64,000 bases of DNA from Thalassospira lucentensis (GTDB lineage: Bacteria; Pseudomonadota; Alphaproteobacteria; Rhodospirillales; Thalassospiraceae), in NCBI RefSeq assembly GCF_001613805.1, contig NZ_LPVY01000014.1, positions 1-64,000 of the forward strand, read 5' to 3'. Shown piece by piece: positions 43,486 to 53,321 of the stretch; the stretch's first letter is position 1; each line of letters opens with the position of its first letter. A program made the translations under genes and the position numbers. Below the pieces are notes generated by a model. It saw only the letters and a program-made list of their open reading frames with translations, ran no database searches and was not told the DNA's origin.

Positions 43486-45111
43486 GTGCTGCAATCAGGA
43501 CCCGTTGTCAGCCGTGTAGGCCTTGAAACCCATGGCCTCAAAAATCTTGGCGCCGTTCACTGGAATTTGGACGCTGCCGGCCTCTACGAACATGCAATCC
43601 GTCGTCAGGAAGGCAAAATTGCCAAGGGTGGCGCATTTGTTGCGCTGACCGGTGAACATACCGGCCGTTCCCCGCAGGACCGTTTCATCGTCGAAGAGGA
43701 AGGCACCAAGAACGACATCGACTGGGGCGACGTTAACCGCCCGGTCAGCCCGGAAGTATTCGAGCGCCTGTACCAGAAAGTGCGCGCTTACTTCCAGGGT
43801 ACCGAACTGTTTGTTCAGGACTGCTATGCCGGTTCAGATCCGCGTTTCCGCCTGCCGGTTCGCGTGATCAACGAAAATGCTTGGCACAACCTGTTCGCTC
43901 GCAACATGTTCATCCAGCCCGCAAAGGAAGAATTGCGCGATTTTTCTCCGGAATTCACCGTTCTGCATGCCCCGGGCCTGCAGGCTGATCCGGAAGTCGA
44001 TGGTACCCGTTCCGAAGTATTCGTCGTTGTTTCCTTCGAGCGCAAAATGGTCATTATCGGCGGCACCTGGTATGCTGGCGAAATGAAGAAATCGATCTTC
44101 TCCGTTCTTAACCATATTCTACCGGCCAAGGGCGTTATGCCGATGCATTGTTCGGCCAATATGGGCAAGGACGGCGACACGGCGATCTTCTTTGGCCTGT
44201 CGGGCACCGGTAAAACCACCCTGTCGGCCGACGCATCCCGTACGCTCATTGGTGACGATGAACATGGCTGGGGCGAAGACGGCGTCTTCAACTTCGAAGG
44301 CGGCTGTTACGCCAAGGTAATCAAGCTTTCGAAAGAAGCCGAACCGGAAATCTATGCCACAACCGAAACCTTTGGAACGGTTCTGGAAAACGTTGTGATG
44401 AACAAGCAGTCGCGCGAGCTTGACCTCGACGATGCACGTCACACCGAAAACACACGTTCCAGCTATCCGATCGAATTCATCCCGAATGCATCGGAAAACG
44501 GTCGCGGTGGTCATCCGAAAAACATCATCATGCTCACCTGCGATGCGTTTGGCGTTCTGCCGCCGATCGCCAAACTGACCTCGGCACAGGCGATGTACCA
44601 CTTCCTGTCGGGTTACACCGCAAAAGTTGCCGGTACCGAAAAAGGCGTCAAGGAACCGACCGCGGCGTTTTCCGCCTGCTTTGGTGCACCGTTCATGCCG
44701 CGTCATCCGTCGGTTTATGCCAAGCTGCTTGGCGAACTGATGGAAAAACATCAGGCCAATTGCTGGCTGGTCAATACCGGCTGGTCCGGTGGTGCCTATG
44801 GTGTCGGTTCGCGCATGAAAATCGCCTATACCCGCGGCCTTCTGAACGCGGCACTCAATGGCGAACTAGAAAATGCCGACTTCGCAACCGATCCGTATTT
44901 CGGTCTGGCCTATCCGACCGCTTGCGGCGATATCCCGGCAGAAGTTCTGAACCCTCGCGACAGTTGGTCGGACAAGGCTGCCTATGACAAGGCCGCCGCA
45001 AACCTGACCAGCCTGTTCGAAAAGAACTTCACCAAGTTCGAAGAACATGTCGACAGCGATGTTCGCGATGCTGCAATCCGTAGCAATACCGAAGTCAAAG
45101 CCGCTGAATAA
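43486..45111 (+). CDS. pckA: Phosphoenolpyruvate carboxykinase (ATP)
   Basis: A 541-residue gluconeogenic enzyme that converts oxaloacetate and ATP to PEP, CO2 and ADP. It shows the P-loop [13 protein letters not shown] (from about residue 237), [13 protein letters not shown] with Mn ligands, [13 protein letters not shown] and the arginine signature RSPQDRFIV near the N-terminus. The GTG at 43486 is preceded by AGGAGAGATCC. It is monocistronic, with a 210-base upstream region likely to hold its control. Length is normal. Confidence 0.97.
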   Translation: MLQSGPVVSRVGLETHGLKNLGAVHWNLDAAGLYEHAIRRQEGKIAKGGAFVALTGEHTGRSPQDRFIVEEEGTKNDIDWGDVNRPVSPEVFERLYQKVRAYFQGTELFVQDCYAGSDPRFRLPVRVINENAWHNLFARNMFIQPAKEELRDFSPEFTVLHAPGLQADPEVDGTRSEVFVVVSFERKMVIIGGTWYAGEMKKSIFSVLNHILPAKGVMPMHCSANMGKDGDTAIFFGLSGTGKTTLSADASRTLIGDDEHGWGEDGVFNFEGGCYAKVIKLSKEAEPEIYATTETFGTVLENVVMNKQSRELDLDDARHTENTRSSYPIEFIPNASENGRGGHPKNIIMLTCDAFGVLPPIAKLTSAQAMYHFLSGYTAKVAGTEKGVKEPTAAFSACFGAPFMPRHPSVYAKLLGELMEKHQANCWLVNTGWSGGAYGVGSRMKIAYTRGLLNAALNGELENADFATDPYFGLAYPTACGDIPAEVLNPRDSWSDKAAYDKAAANLTSLFEKNFTKFEEHVDSDVRDAAIRSNTEVKAAE

Positions 45112-45135
45112 GGCGACAGGCAACCATCATTTCAG

Positions 45136-45166
45136 AAAGGCCGGTGCATGCACCGGCCTTTTTTGT
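45136..45166 (+). terminator. pckA terminator
   Basis: A continuous 26-base palindrome (arms AAAGGCCGGTGCA/TGCACCGGCCTTT) followed by TTTTGTTT. It can form a 11-12 base stem with a tetraloop. Confidence 0.85.
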
Positions 45167-45297
45167 TTGACTGCAATACCAGCGCGGATTGACCATGTCA
45201 GCCATATCTGTTCCGTGTATAGTTATCGCGAAATCCGGTCACAGCGGAATGGCTCAGGCGTCGTGATTAAGAAAAATGCTCGGGAAAAGATCAAACC

Positions 45298-46143
45298 GTG
45301 ACACCTGCACTGGTCTGGCGACTGTTCCATAGTCTGGCAGCTATTCTGGTTTTACATGCTGCTCTCATCACCGGCAGTTCGCCCGTCGTAGCGGACAATA
45401 CGATCCTGCAAGCACAGGCTCCGCGTCAGAATGTCACGATGATGTGCAACCCGTTTCCACCGTCAAAAATCGCCGACCGACCGGTGATGCCGGGATATGA
45501 TGTCGAAATTCTTCGTGCGGCCTTTGCCGTCAGTCATATCGCTGTGAATACCCCGTTTTATCCTTGGAAGCGCGCTTATCTGTTAGCAGAACGAGGGGAT
45601 GCCGACGGTTTATGTTCCTGCAGCTATGTTCCTGAACGCGAAACCGCTTTTCTGTATTCTAATGAGCTTGGTCGAGAACATATCGGCCTGTTTGCGATAA
45701 ACGAAGCAGCGTTGGACGGGGTAAAAGACCTTACAGATGCCAAGCAACTCACCATCGGTGTTATTTCGGGCTACGCGCTTGAAAGTCGTGCACGCGGACT
45801 TGGACTTGACATCATTTCCGCCAATAGCGAACGTGCACTGCTGGGGCTTCTGCTCTCTCGTCGACTTGACGCAATCTATAATTTCAAGGCCCCGATGGAT
45901 GATGTCATTCGTACCTATAATCAGGAATACGCACAAAACGTAAATCTGGCTTATCATGACCTAATAAACAGCCCATATTATTCGTGCATCTCGCGCAAGA
46001 CTGACAATGCCGGGTTTCTGGTGGAACGCCTCAACCACGGGATTTCTGTGCTGCGCAAAAATGGCGTTTATGACGACATTCTTGAAAAATACGGAATTTC
46101 TGCCCCTGGAAAGGACGATATCGAACCAGAAAGAAGCAAGTAA
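45298..46143 (+). CDS. Solute-binding protein, family 3 (amino-acid type)
   Basis: A 281-residue periplasmic protein. A signal peptide (LFHSLAAILVLHAALITGSSPVVA) precedes the type II binding fold: MMCNPFPPSK, VMPGYDVEILRAAF, PFYPWKRAYLLAERGDADGL, LTDAKQLTIGVISGYALESRA and RRLDAIYNFKAP. It lacks some ABC-importer features and no permease or ATPase gene lies beside it. Similar lone proteins may feed a receptor or simply bind. The GTG start is at 45298 in a reasonable context. It converges on flgL. Confidence 0.83.
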   Translation: MTPALVWRLFHSLAAILVLHAALITGSSPVVADNTILQAQAPRQNVTMMCNPFPPSKIADRPVMPGYDVEILRAAFAVSHIAVNTPFYPWKRAYLLAERGDADGLCSCSYVPERETAFLYSNELGREHIGLFAINEAALDGVKDLTDAKQLTIGVISGYALESRARGLGLDIISANSERALLGLLLSRRLDAIYNFKAPMDDVIRTYNQEYAQNVNLAYHDLINSPYYSCISRKTDNAGFLVERLNHGISVLRKNGVYDDILEKYGISAPGKDDIEPERSK

Positions 46144-46165
46144 GTGCGTTGCGTTTATTTGTTCC

Positions 46166-47077
46166 CTAACGCAGATATTCAAACAGCGACATATCAACGA
46201 TTTGACCGGCCACCGAATAGGATGCCTCAAGCTGTACTGACAGGGTTTCAAGATTCACCATGGCCTCGGCCAGGTCGACTTCGGAAAGGTCGGTCACGAT
46301 ACCCTCGGCGGTCAGTTGGAAGTCGGTATGCATGTCAACAATCGCCTCAAGCTCATCCTGGGTCAAAGAGACCTGGGTCTGAAGATCCGCAATTCCCTCT
46401 ACCGCGTCCTCAATCAAGGCCATTGCCTCGGTCAGGGCGGCTTCATCAATCGGATCGGATGATGCATAAGCTGTCAGATTCAACGCCCGCAATGCCTGCT
46501 CGAACGGTTCCTGATCGGCGGTAAGGCCATATTCGATGATGGTGCCATCCGCGACCTTGGCCGATGCAATATCACTATTGCCGGAATAATAGCTGGTATC
46601 GGCTGTACTGGGCGTTGTCATGGCCGGGTAATCAGCCACATCGACAGAAACCGGGGCCGTATTTGTGGCCGACCCGGCAAACAGGTAGCGATCTTCATAT
46701 TGGGTATTAAGCAAAGATGCCATGGTGGAAAGTGCCGCCGACGCAGACTCGTTGATCCCTGCAACATCCGTGCTGCCAGTGCTAAGTGCGCCCGAGATAT
46801 CGGCCAGCATGTCGCTTAACAAATCGACCATATCGTTCAGTGTCGAATAATACATTTCGACACGGCTCTGAATCTGCTCGGCCAGATCGGCGTAAGCCGA
46901 CGATTCCGATATTTCAGCACTCAGCGTGCTGATCACATAGGAATTATCCGAAACGCCGGAATAGGAATCCGATTTCATTCCCGAGCTGGATTGCCTAGTC
47001 GCGTCGGCAAGTTGTGACTGAACACTTCGCATCTGGTTCAGCAGGTTCTGCTGCATGGCGGCTGTCGAAACTCTCAT
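46166..47077 (-). CDS. flgL: Flagellar hook-filament junction protein FlgL (HAP3)
   Basis: A 303-residue protein that links hook to filament together with FlgK. The N-terminus MRVSTAAMQQNLLNQMRSVQSQLADATRQSSSG and the C-terminus LSVQLEASYSVAGQIVDMSLFEYLR are the flagellin-like coiled ends. The middle is acidic and Ser/Thr/Asp-rich. It starts 12 bases after flgK and is the last gene of the hook operon. Slightly short for FlgL, with a reduced variable domain. Confidence 0.9.
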   Translation of the reverse strand: MRVSTAAMQQNLLNQMRSVQSQLADATRQSSSGMKSDSYSGVSDNSYVISTLSAEISESSAYADLAEQIQSRVEMYYSTLNDMVDLLSDMLADISGALSTGSTDVAGINESASAALSTMASLLNTQYEDRYLFAGSATNTAPVSVDVADYPAMTTPSTADTSYYSGNSDIASAKVADGTIIEYGLTADQEPFEQALRALNLTAYASSDPIDEAALTEAMALIEDAVEGIADLQTQVSLTQDELEAIVDMHTDFQLTAEGIVTDLSEVDLAEAMVNLETLSVQLEASYSVAGQIVDMSLFEYLR

Positions 47078-47089
47078 GTTCTTTACCCT

Positions 47090-48811
47090 TTACCGGACAG
47101 CTTCAAGCAAGGTGTCCATCAGCGATTGCGTGATTTCGAGGATCGCGGCAGCCGCTTCATAGGCACTTTCAAGATTGGCCATTGTCAGGGCCTCTTCGTC
47201 GGTATTGACGCCATACTGATTGGAAAAACTTTCAACCAGATCGCTATAGGACGTGCTGGCGACACTGGCTTTGGTTTCGGCACTTGAAGCCTGTTGGGCA
47301 ACATCAGACAGTATTTCCGACGCGTAATCCGAAAGCGTCGTTTTGGTACTGCCAAGGTTCCCGGCCGCATCGAAACTGACATTCGTATCAAAAACATTCG
47401 CCAGCGCCTCGGCCACATCCGAGCTTCCCGACGAAATCACACTGTCGCCAACGGCCAAAGCAGCGTCATTCGATCCCGATCCGGTTGGCACCAGACTGGA
47501 ATCTGCAAGCCACGCGGCATTCACCGAAATATCGTCGGCCCCGGTTCCTGTGAACATGTCGTTCAGACCGAAATAGTCGGAAAAGCCCTGCGCATCTGCC
47601 CCAACCTCGGCATCCATATTGACAATCGAAACACCGTAATCATCGTCGGAACTGGCAATCGTTAACGTGCCATCGGCATTTACCGTCGCCGTCATGTTGG
47701 CAGATGCATTGATCTGATCGACCAGATCCTGAACCGTCGTCACCGTCGTCAGATCAATATCAAGGATTTCAGTCGCGTTGCCATCCTCGTCCGTCGCCAC
47801 CAACCGCACGGTACCCGTTCCCGAAAAGGCATCCGTCAATGCCGTTGTCTCGCTTGATGTCAGCTCGGTCGGGCCGGGATAGGATGTGCCGAGATTGGTG
47901 ACGGCATTGATGCTGTCCATCAGGGTCACGGCCAGCGCATCAAGCTCGTCCTGAATGCCCGGCAGGGTTTCGTCGCGCAAATCGATCAGCCCACCCAGCT
48001 CACCACCGCTGATATCATCCGAGATCGACTTGCCGTTCACCGTAATGTCACCAAATACTGTATCGGCATTGACCGTACCGACGGCATTATATTCAAGTTC
48101 CTGCACTTGGCTTCCGACGACAAGCGTGCCACCGATATAGACCTGCGTCTGGTTTGACGAACTGGTGTAATAGGTCACGTCAACCAATTCGGACAGTTCC
48201 TGAATGGCAACCGCACGTGCATCTTCAAGTTCACTGGAAGCCAGTGTCGTTCCATCCGTTCCGGTCAATTGCTCGTTATAGGACTGAATTTCATTCAGAA
48301 GCGAATTGATCTGATCAATCGTATCCTCGATCGACTGATCGGCTGCCGCCCGCTGATCCTGCACACTGGCTGAAAGGCTGTTAAGCTCGCTTGCGATCTG
48401 TTCCGCGTCGGTCAGAACCAGCGACTTGGCCGACTGGCTGTCCGCACTAGCGGCAAGGGATGCAATTGATGTTTCAAGATCGGTAATCAGGGTCGATATC
48501 GCGTCATCATCGCCAACTGATCCGAAATTGCTTGAAACGATTTCAAGCGGGTCGGCAAACACGGATGCATATCCACTTTCCGACGCGGCTTCGTTGATCG
48601 CCTTGATCAGATAACTGTCAACGCTTGATCCCACCGAAGTGACCGAAACGCCCACAGCCGATCCACCGCTGACATTGCTGGCCAGACTGGTCGACTTGGT
48701 TGTGTATCCTTCGACCGACGCATTGGCGATGTTGTTCGAAGATACGGCAATCCCGGTCTGACTTGATTGCAATGCGCTGAATGCAGCAGATTGGGCAGCA
48801 CGGATCGACAT
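47090..48811 (-). CDS. flgK: Flagellar hook-associated protein FlgK (HAP1)
   Basis: A 573-residue hook-filament junction protein. The N-terminal segment AFSALQSSQTGIAVSSNNIANASVEGYTTKS is the conserved rod/hook-type motif, and the C-terminus LTMANLESAYEAAAAILEITQSLMDTLLEAVR forms the second half of the coiled coil. The middle is variable and rich in Ser, Thr, Asp. It follows the FlgN-like chaperone gene by 31 bases, agreeing with chaperone-client pairing, and precedes flgL. Confidence 0.93.
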   Translation of the reverse strand: MSIRAAQSAAFSALQSSQTGIAVSSNNIANASVEGYTTKSTSLASNVSGGSAVGVSVTSVGSSVDSYLIKAINEAASESGYASVFADPLEIVSSNFGSVGDDDAISTLITDLETSIASLAASADSQSAKSLVLTDAEQIASELNSLSASVQDQRAAADQSIEDTIDQINSLLNEIQSYNEQLTGTDGTTLASSELEDARAVAIQELSELVDVTYYTSSSNQTQVYIGGTLVVGSQVQELEYNAVGTVNADTVFGDITVNGKSISDDISGGELGGLIDLRDETLPGIQDELDALAVTLMDSINAVTNLGTSYPGPTELTSSETTALTDAFSGTGTVRLVATDEDGNATEILDIDLTTVTTVQDLVDQINASANMTATVNADGTLTIASSDDDYGVSIVNMDAEVGADAQGFSDYFGLNDMFTGTGADDISVNAAWLADSSLVPTGSGSNDAALAVGDSVISSGSSDVAEALANVFDTNVSFDAAGNLGSTKTTLSDYASEILSDVAQQASSAETKASVASTSYSDLVESFSNQYGVNTDEEALTMANLESAYEAAAAILEITQSLMDTLLEAVR

Positions 48812-48842
48812 TTTTCTGACCTGTCAGTTGTCAAAAGTGCAG

Positions 48843-49265
48843 TTACATCTTCAAATTCAGAATGGCGCGTGTCGATTTGCCGTGCAGATCACCATCGCGG
48901 TCATATGAAGTTGCCTGATCACCTGCCGTTGCAGCCCAACCGGCACGAATACGTTTCAGGCAGGCATCACGCTTGGCCATAAGGCGGATATTATTGCGAT
49001 CAAGCTTATTGCGAAGACTACGCACCAACTCAAAATTGATGATCTGGCCAGCAAGCGGATTTTCCGGATCAATCTGTTTCTGGGCACGCAGTTCGGACTT
49101 CAGTGCATCTTCCAGCAGAGTCTTTTCCGCCGTGATATCGGGCAAAAGGTCATACTGACCCTGTTCAAGGATCCGCCATTCGACATCGAGAAGTTCTTCG
49201 AGACGCGCAATGATCTGCGTGACGGCGTCGCTATCATTTGGAAGTGCCAAAGCCATTGCTGTCAT
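48843..49265 (-). CDS. FlgN-like flagellar export chaperone (probable)
   Basis: A 140-residue helical protein placed between flgE and flgK. The long amphipathic helices (VTQIIARLEELLDVEWRILEQGQYDLLPDITAEKTLLEDALKSEL) followed by SLRNKLDRNNIRLMAKRDACLKRI resemble FlgN, the chaperone that delivers FlgK and FlgL to the export gate. Identification rests on size, helix pattern and position, not on a sharp motif. MTAM at 49265 is the start; the second ATG nine bases on is equally possible. Confidence 0.65.
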   Translation of the reverse strand: MTAMALALPNDSDAVTQIIARLEELLDVEWRILEQGQYDLLPDITAEKTLLEDALKSELRAQKQIDPENPLAGQIINFELVRSLRNKLDRNNIRLMAKRDACLKRIRAGWAATAGDQATSYDRDGDLHGKSTRAILNLKM

Positions 49266-49291
49266 AACCTCAATTCCCCTTGCATCACGAC

Positions 49292-50587
49292 TTAGTTCAC
49301 TGCCGAAATGAGCGTGTCATACATATCGCTGGTCGTTGAAACGACTTGTGCCGCCGCCGAATAGGCCTGCTGTGCGATGATCATTTTGGAAAACTGGCTG
49401 GTGGTATCGACCGTTGAACTTTCCAGCGAATAATCCGCAAGCGTCCCGGTCCCGCCGTCACCCGGGGTTTTCAGCACGTAGCTTCCCGATGTGTTGCTTT
49501 CCTTGTAAACGGTGTCGCTATAGGCAGTCAGACCATCCGCATTCGCAAAGTCCGCCAGTACGATCTGATAAACCGGTTCGCTTTCACCATTCTCATAGGT
49601 GACCGAAACAACCCCGTCGTCCGAGATCGATATCTCCGCGATCTCGCTGTAGTTTGAACCGTTCTGACCGACAGAATACAGCGTCATGTCGCCATCTTCC
49701 TCGTCCGAAGCAAACTGCTGCAAGCCGTCATCGTCGCCCGCCGTTCCGAGATCGGAAACAATCGTGCTGTCATTGGCACCCGTCGTCCAGCCGGTGATGG
49801 TCAATGTAGCGCTGTCCGTTACATCGGTGTTACCGGCATCCGTGATCGCCGACAGATTGCCGTCACCGTCAAAGGTAATAGTCAACGGTCCACCCGATGA
49901 CGTACCGGTAACCGTTGTCCCGTCCGATGTCAGAACCGGATCAGAATAGGTCAGTTCCCATTCGTTCGCTGCGGTCTTCTCATAAGTGTAAGTCACCGTA
50001 TGACTGGTTCCGAGACTATCAAAAACCTCGACATCGACGGAAAATACATCGCCAACGGCCGCATCTGCCGGAAGATTGGCGACCATCGAAACTTCAGTCG
50101 TGGCTTCGGCCGTACCGGTCAGGTCTTCAAGATTGATGGTGGTCAAAGCCGACGTACTTGTCGGGACAGTTCCACTTGCCGGATTGCCATCATCATCCAG
50201 GGCATAACCCATGAGGTAATAGCCCGAACTGTTGACCAGGTTTCCTTCGGAATCCGTATCGAAATCGCCGGCGCGCGTATAGTAGACGTCGCCATTGGCA
50301 TCGGTCACGACAAAAAAACCATCACCCGAAATCGCCAGACTGGTCGCTGTATCATCTGCCTGAATCAGTCCTTGCGAGCTGATATTAGTCTGGGTCGATG
50401 TCGTCACACCGTTCGAATAGCCGGTCGTTGTCGAACCGGGGGTCGTTACCAGTGACGAGAAGGATGTCGAACTGTCCTTATAACCGACAGTCTCGCTGTT
50501 GCTGATATTGCCCGAAATCACACCAAGCGATGTTGATTGCGCATTCAGCCCCAGAACGGCGGAATTCAGTGCACTGCTTAAGCTCAT
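49292..50587 (-). CDS. flgE: Flagellar hook protein FlgE
   Basis: A 431-residue hook subunit. The N-terminus has ALNSAVLGLNAQSTSLGVISGNISNSETVGYKDSST, followed by TATSLAISGDGFFVVTDANGDVYYTRAGDFDTDSEGNLVNSSGYYLMGY, which is diagnostic, and the C-terminus SKMIIAQQAYSAAAQVVSTTSDMYDTLISAVN. It starts 17 bases after flgD, which caps hook assembly. Composition is strongly acidic, with few Lys. Confidence 0.95.
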   Translation of the reverse strand: MSLSSALNSAVLGLNAQSTSLGVISGNISNSETVGYKDSSTSFSSLVTTPGSTTTGYSNGVTTSTQTNISSQGLIQADDTATSLAISGDGFFVVTDANGDVYYTRAGDFDTDSEGNLVNSSGYYLMGYALDDDGNPASGTVPTSTSALTTINLEDLTGTAEATTEVSMVANLPADAAVGDVFSVDVEVFDSLGTSHTVTYTYEKTAANEWELTYSDPVLTSDGTTVTGTSSGGPLTITFDGDGNLSAITDAGNTDVTDSATLTITGWTTGANDSTIVSDLGTAGDDDGLQQFASDEEDGDMTLYSVGQNGSNYSEIAEISISDDGVVSVTYENGESEPVYQIVLADFANADGLTAYSDTVYKESNTSGSYVLKTPGDGGTGTLADYSLESSTVDTTSQFSKMIIAQQAYSAAAQVVSTTSDMYDTLISAVN

Positions 50588-50604
50588 GACCTTGATCCTT
50601 CACT

Positions 50605-51300
50605 TCAGGAAACTGTTTGCGTGCCCTGAACGCCCGAGATCGAAACATCGACCCCGTTGACATACAGCACGGCTTCATCGCCGGTCAGGTCGATTGCCGA
50701 CACCACACCGGTCATCAGAGTTTCGGAATCAACGGAATTTCCATCCGCATCGGTCGCCTCGACCGAAAGGGTATAGGTGCCCGACGTCAGCGTGCTACCG
50801 CCACCAGTCGTCCCGTCCCAGGTGAAATTATTCGCCCCCTCGGCACCGGTCACTGTCGTCTCATAGACGACATTTCCATCTTCATCGGTGATTTCGATGC
50901 TGACATTCGATGCATCATCATCAAGAACGAAATACCATTCGACCTCGCCATCTTCGAGCGGCGCGGTGTCCCCGACTGCGACAATATCGGTACCAAGATA
51001 GGACTGCGCCGCACTGTTATCGATCACGCCCTGCAAGGTCAGAAGCGATTCCGAAAGATCGGACAGCAAAGCATTATTCTGTTCAGCCAGTTCGAGCTGC
51101 TCGAAGGTTGCCAGCTGCGTGGTCATCTCCGACACATCTTCGGGATCGGTCGGATCCTGATTCTGAAGTGTCGTCAGCATCAGCGTCATATAGGTTTCGT
51201 AGGTCGAGCTTTCGCTCGTACTCGACGAGGTCGATGTGCTTGACGATGACGTCGTCGAAGCCGTCAGGTTATCGTATGTCAGGCCGCTGAGGTAACTCAT
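50605..51300 (-). CDS. flgD: Hook-assembly scaffold FlgD
   Basis: A 231-residue hook cap protein. The conserved part is TLMLTTLQNQDPTDPEDVSEMTTQLATFEQLELAEQNNALL, followed by FlgD-type beta domains (WYFVLDDDASNVSIEITDEDGNVVYE, NFTWDGTTGGGSTLTSGTYTL). The N-terminus is a long Ser/Thr run (STTSSSSTSTSSSTSE). ATG 51300 with GGAGG five bases upstream is chosen over ATG 51312. It leads flgD-E-N-K-L. A motif shared with the flagellin upstream region lies about 57 bases before it. Confidence 0.92.
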   Translation of the reverse strand: MSYLSGLTYDNLTASTTSSSSTSTSSSTSESSTYETYMTLMLTTLQNQDPTDPEDVSEMTTQLATFEQLELAEQNNALLSDLSESLLTLQGVIDNSAAQSYLGTDIVAVGDTAPLEDGEVEWYFVLDDDASNVSIEITDEDGNVVYETTVTGAEGANNFTWDGTTGGGSTLTSGTYTLSVEATDADGNSVDSETLMTGVVSAIDLTGDEAVLYVNGVDVSISGVQGTQTVS

Positions 51301-51356
51301 CACCGCCTCCATAAAGCGAACATTGATCGGGTCTATGTTCGTTTCACGCTGGACGA

Positions 51357-51370
51357 CGGAAAAACTGGCG
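51357..51370 (-). promoter_or_regulatory. Candidate flagellar promoter motif upstream of flgD
   Basis: On the reverse strand CGCCAGTTTTTCCG, preceded by an A tract (AAAAAAA) about 17 bases upstream. A near-identical sequence precedes flagellin at 56465-56478. It is not sigma54-like (no TGGCAC-TTGC) and its factor is unknown. Confidence 0.4.
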
Positions 51371-51400
51371 CAGCAAATTCATTTTTTTGAATAATAAATC

Positions 51401-51434
51401 CAAAAACAAAAAGGGAGTGCCCAAGCACTCCCTT
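51401..51434 (-). terminator. Terminator of the sigma/anti-sigma/sensor operon
   Basis: Reverse-strand stem AAGGGAGTGC/GCACTCCCTT with a TTGG loop and a T-rich tail (TTTTTGTTTTTGG). It follows the sensor gene stop at 51466 by 32 bases and isolates the operon from flgD. Confidence 0.8.
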
Positions 51435-51465
51435 GTGATCACACGCCGTTCAGTTGACGTCGATG

Positions 51466-51972
51466 TTATCGCGGTGGCGGCGGCGGTCCCGGACGATGCA
51501 ACGCCAATTCAGCCCGATCTTTGGGCGACAAGCGGACCGCGACATTGGCCATATGATTCAGGATACGACCGATATCATCACCGATACCGTTTTTCATTCT
51601 GCCAAAGACGTCGCGAATCTCGGCGTCCGTTGCGTCGTCACGCAACAAAACCTCGCGCAGTTCCCTGAATTTTTTCAGATCGTCGCGGCGCTTCACCAAA
51701 TCCTTTATCACGGGCGCGAACTCGGCATCAAAAACTGCCTGCCCGTCAGGACTGAGCTTTTCGCGCACATCGGCAAGCATACGAACACCTGGTGGTCGGT
51801 CATTATCTTGCCCCGGCATCGGTGGCGGAGCCCCCAGAAAACTGTGAAGGATCGTGCTGCCTGCGGCAATACTTCCGGCAATCGTCCCGATCAGGAACAG
51901 GTTCAGCGCAAGCGAGGCCCACAAAAACTTTCGGGTGGCATTCGGTTTGCGACGATCATCAAAAACCATCAT
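51466..51972 (-). CDS. Periplasmic CnrX/Metal_resist-like sensor
   Basis: A 168-residue membrane-anchored periplasmic protein. A hydrophobic segment (FLWASLALNLFLIGTIAGSIAAG) near residues 16-38 is followed by a helical domain with LADVREKLSPDGQAVFDAEFAPVIKDLVKRRDDL, DDATDAEIRDVFGRMKNGIGDDIGRILNHMANVAVRLSPKDR and a Pro tail. The pattern resembles CnrX/CpxP heavy-metal or stress sensors. It overlaps the anti-sigma gene by 4 bases, so they act together. The residues that bind metal in CnrX are not clearly retained, so the signal may be different. Confidence 0.75.
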   Translation of the reverse strand: MMVFDDRRKPNATRKFLWASLALNLFLIGTIAGSIAAGSTILHSFLGAPPPMPGQDNDRPPGVRMLADVREKLSPDGQAVFDAEFAPVIKDLVKRRDDLKKFRELREVLLRDDATDAEIRDVFGRMKNGIGDDIGRILNHMANVAVRLSPKDRAELALHRPGPPPPPR

Positions 51973-52652
51973 TCCCGCCCCTTTTGCGTGTTATCGCCAT
52001 TCAAACCAATTCCCATGCCTTGCGACGCCTCGTCAAAAACGTGATTTTCCAACGCCTGCACCATCGGCATTTCGGTTGCCTGGACGTCAGTGTGAATTGC
52101 CTGTTCCGACGTAAACACAACGCCGACAACAAAACCGAACATGACACACAGCACCATCCCGCAGGCTGATGCAAAGGTCGCGGAATAGCGCAGCAATGCC
52201 CGCGATGACTTGACCCGGATACCTGATTTTGCTCGTACCGGGTCTGTCGGTCCTGCCATACCGCTCACCGGATTTGGCGCTTTTTCGGATGGATATGCCC
52301 GTCGTTGTGGAGCGGGATCGTCCCCGTGCTCTGCCATTTGCGGCTCGGCACTATGTCCGGGACGTTCGTCGCTAAAGGAAAAGACATCGCTTTTGGCGTC
52401 GTGGCGCCGTGGTTCGGTTGCGATTTCTTCGGCCTCAATTGCCGCGAATATATCATCAATCGCGCGATGCTTGCCCATCGGCAACGGATCATCAGCCAGA
52501 AAATCTTCAACAGATTTCAGGGACCGGAGCAATTCTGCTGCTTCGTCATTCCGGGCAACGAAAATGTTGGCCTCATGGCGAAGCGGCTCGGGCCAGGACG
52601 ATATGTCCCATCCATACTGATCCAGCAATTCTTCAAATTTCTCGATCTTCAC
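51969..52652 (-). CDS. Anti-sigma factor, single-pass membrane type (probable)
   Basis: A 227-residue protein. The cytoplasmic N-terminus has ELLDQYGWDISSWPEPLRHEANIFVARNDEAAELL, similar to the DxxxWP segments of alphaproteobacterial anti-ECF factors. A long, poorly ordered middle (residues 70-150) leads to one membrane helix (ATFASACGMVLCVMFGFVVGVVF, about 162-184) and a short periplasmic tail. It lies between the sigma gene and the sensor gene. No zinc motif (ZAS) is visible. Assigned by position and topology. Confidence 0.7.
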   Translation of the reverse strand: MKIEKFEELLDQYGWDISSWPEPLRHEANIFVARNDEAAELLRSLKSVEDFLADDPLPMGKHRAIDDIFAAIEAEEIATEPRRHDAKSDVFSFSDERPGHSAEPQMAEHGDDPAPQRRAYPSEKAPNPVSGMAGPTDPVRAKSGIRVKSSRALLRYSATFASACGMVLCVMFGFVVGVVFTSEQAIHTDVQATEMPMVQALENHVFDEASQGMGIGLNGDNTQKGRE

Positions 52653-52711
52653 AGCACACCGCTTTTTTCTAGGACGAACCTACCTGTTCGAACGCAACTG
52701 AAGTTAACGAT

Positions 52712-53299
52712 CTATCCCATCGCTTTCAACTCTTCACGCAGTCGCTTGCGTGCCCTTTTTAATAATGATTCCATCGCATTGACGGAAACACCCATAATCG
52801 CGGCCGCTTCTTGGTTCGACAGCTCGCGGTCATAAAACAGATTGATGGCAATTTGTTGTTGCTCTGACAGCAGCTTGATCGCACTTCGAAGCCGTTTGAA
52901 TTCCTGATGTTGTGCCAATTGTTCAACCGGTGACATCGCATCATCCGGCATGCTTTCAAGATCGCTGCCGTCCACGAATTGCGGTTTGCGTTTCAGGTCG
53001 ATTACCCGGTTAACCGCAACCCGATACAGCCAGGTTTTGAAACTGGCACCCTCAGGACGCCATTTTTCCCGGTGCAGCCAGACCCGGACAAAAACATCCT
53101 GTGCCGCGTCCTCTGCATCGCCAGCGGTCAGCCCCATGCGCCGCGCGATCCCAATGATCCCACGATAGTATCGTTCAACAAGCACGCGATAGGCGCGCTT
53201 GTCGCTCCGAACCATCAGGGCCACAAGGTCCTGATCAGCAAGTTCCGACAGGGCAGCCGTCTGCTTTGCCGCCTCGGAGGCTTGCGATCCCGATGTCAT
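52712..53299 (-). CDS. ECF RNA polymerase sigma factor
   Basis: A 195-residue group IV sigma factor. Region 2 is YRVLVERYYRGIIGIARRMGLTAGDAEDAAQDVFVRVW and region 4 is LSEQQQIAINLFYDRELSNQEAAAIMGVSVNAMESLLKRARKRLREEL. The ATG at 53299 (MTSGSQASEAAKQT) is chosen over ATG 53323, because a GGAAC/AGTT promoter candidate ends at 53322 and would put the transcript start between them. It is followed by the anti-sigma and sensor genes. Neighbouring flagellar genes suggest, but do not prove, a role in motility or envelope stress. Confidence 0.87.
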   Translation of the reverse strand: MTSGSQASEAAKQTAALSELADQDLVALMVRSDKRAYRVLVERYYRGIIGIARRMGLTAGDAEDAAQDVFVRVWLHREKWRPEGASFKTWLYRVAVNRVIDLKRKPQFVDGSDLESMPDDAMSPVEQLAQHQEFKRLRSAIKLLSEQQQIAINLFYDRELSNQEAAAIMGVSVNAMESLLKRARKRLREELKAMG

Positions 53300-53321
53300 T
53301 TCGCGACGGATGCCTACACTC

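Noticed and set aside
45298..46143. Full ABC amino-acid transporter
   Set aside because: Only the binding protein is present; neighbours are pckA and the flagellar genes, with no permease or ATPase.
51180..51300. Serine/threonine codon run in flgD as a tandem repeat or CRISPR-like array
   Set aside because: It is a coding low-complexity stretch (TSSSSTSTSSSTSES) without regular repeat units or spacers. No CRISPR array was seen in the window.
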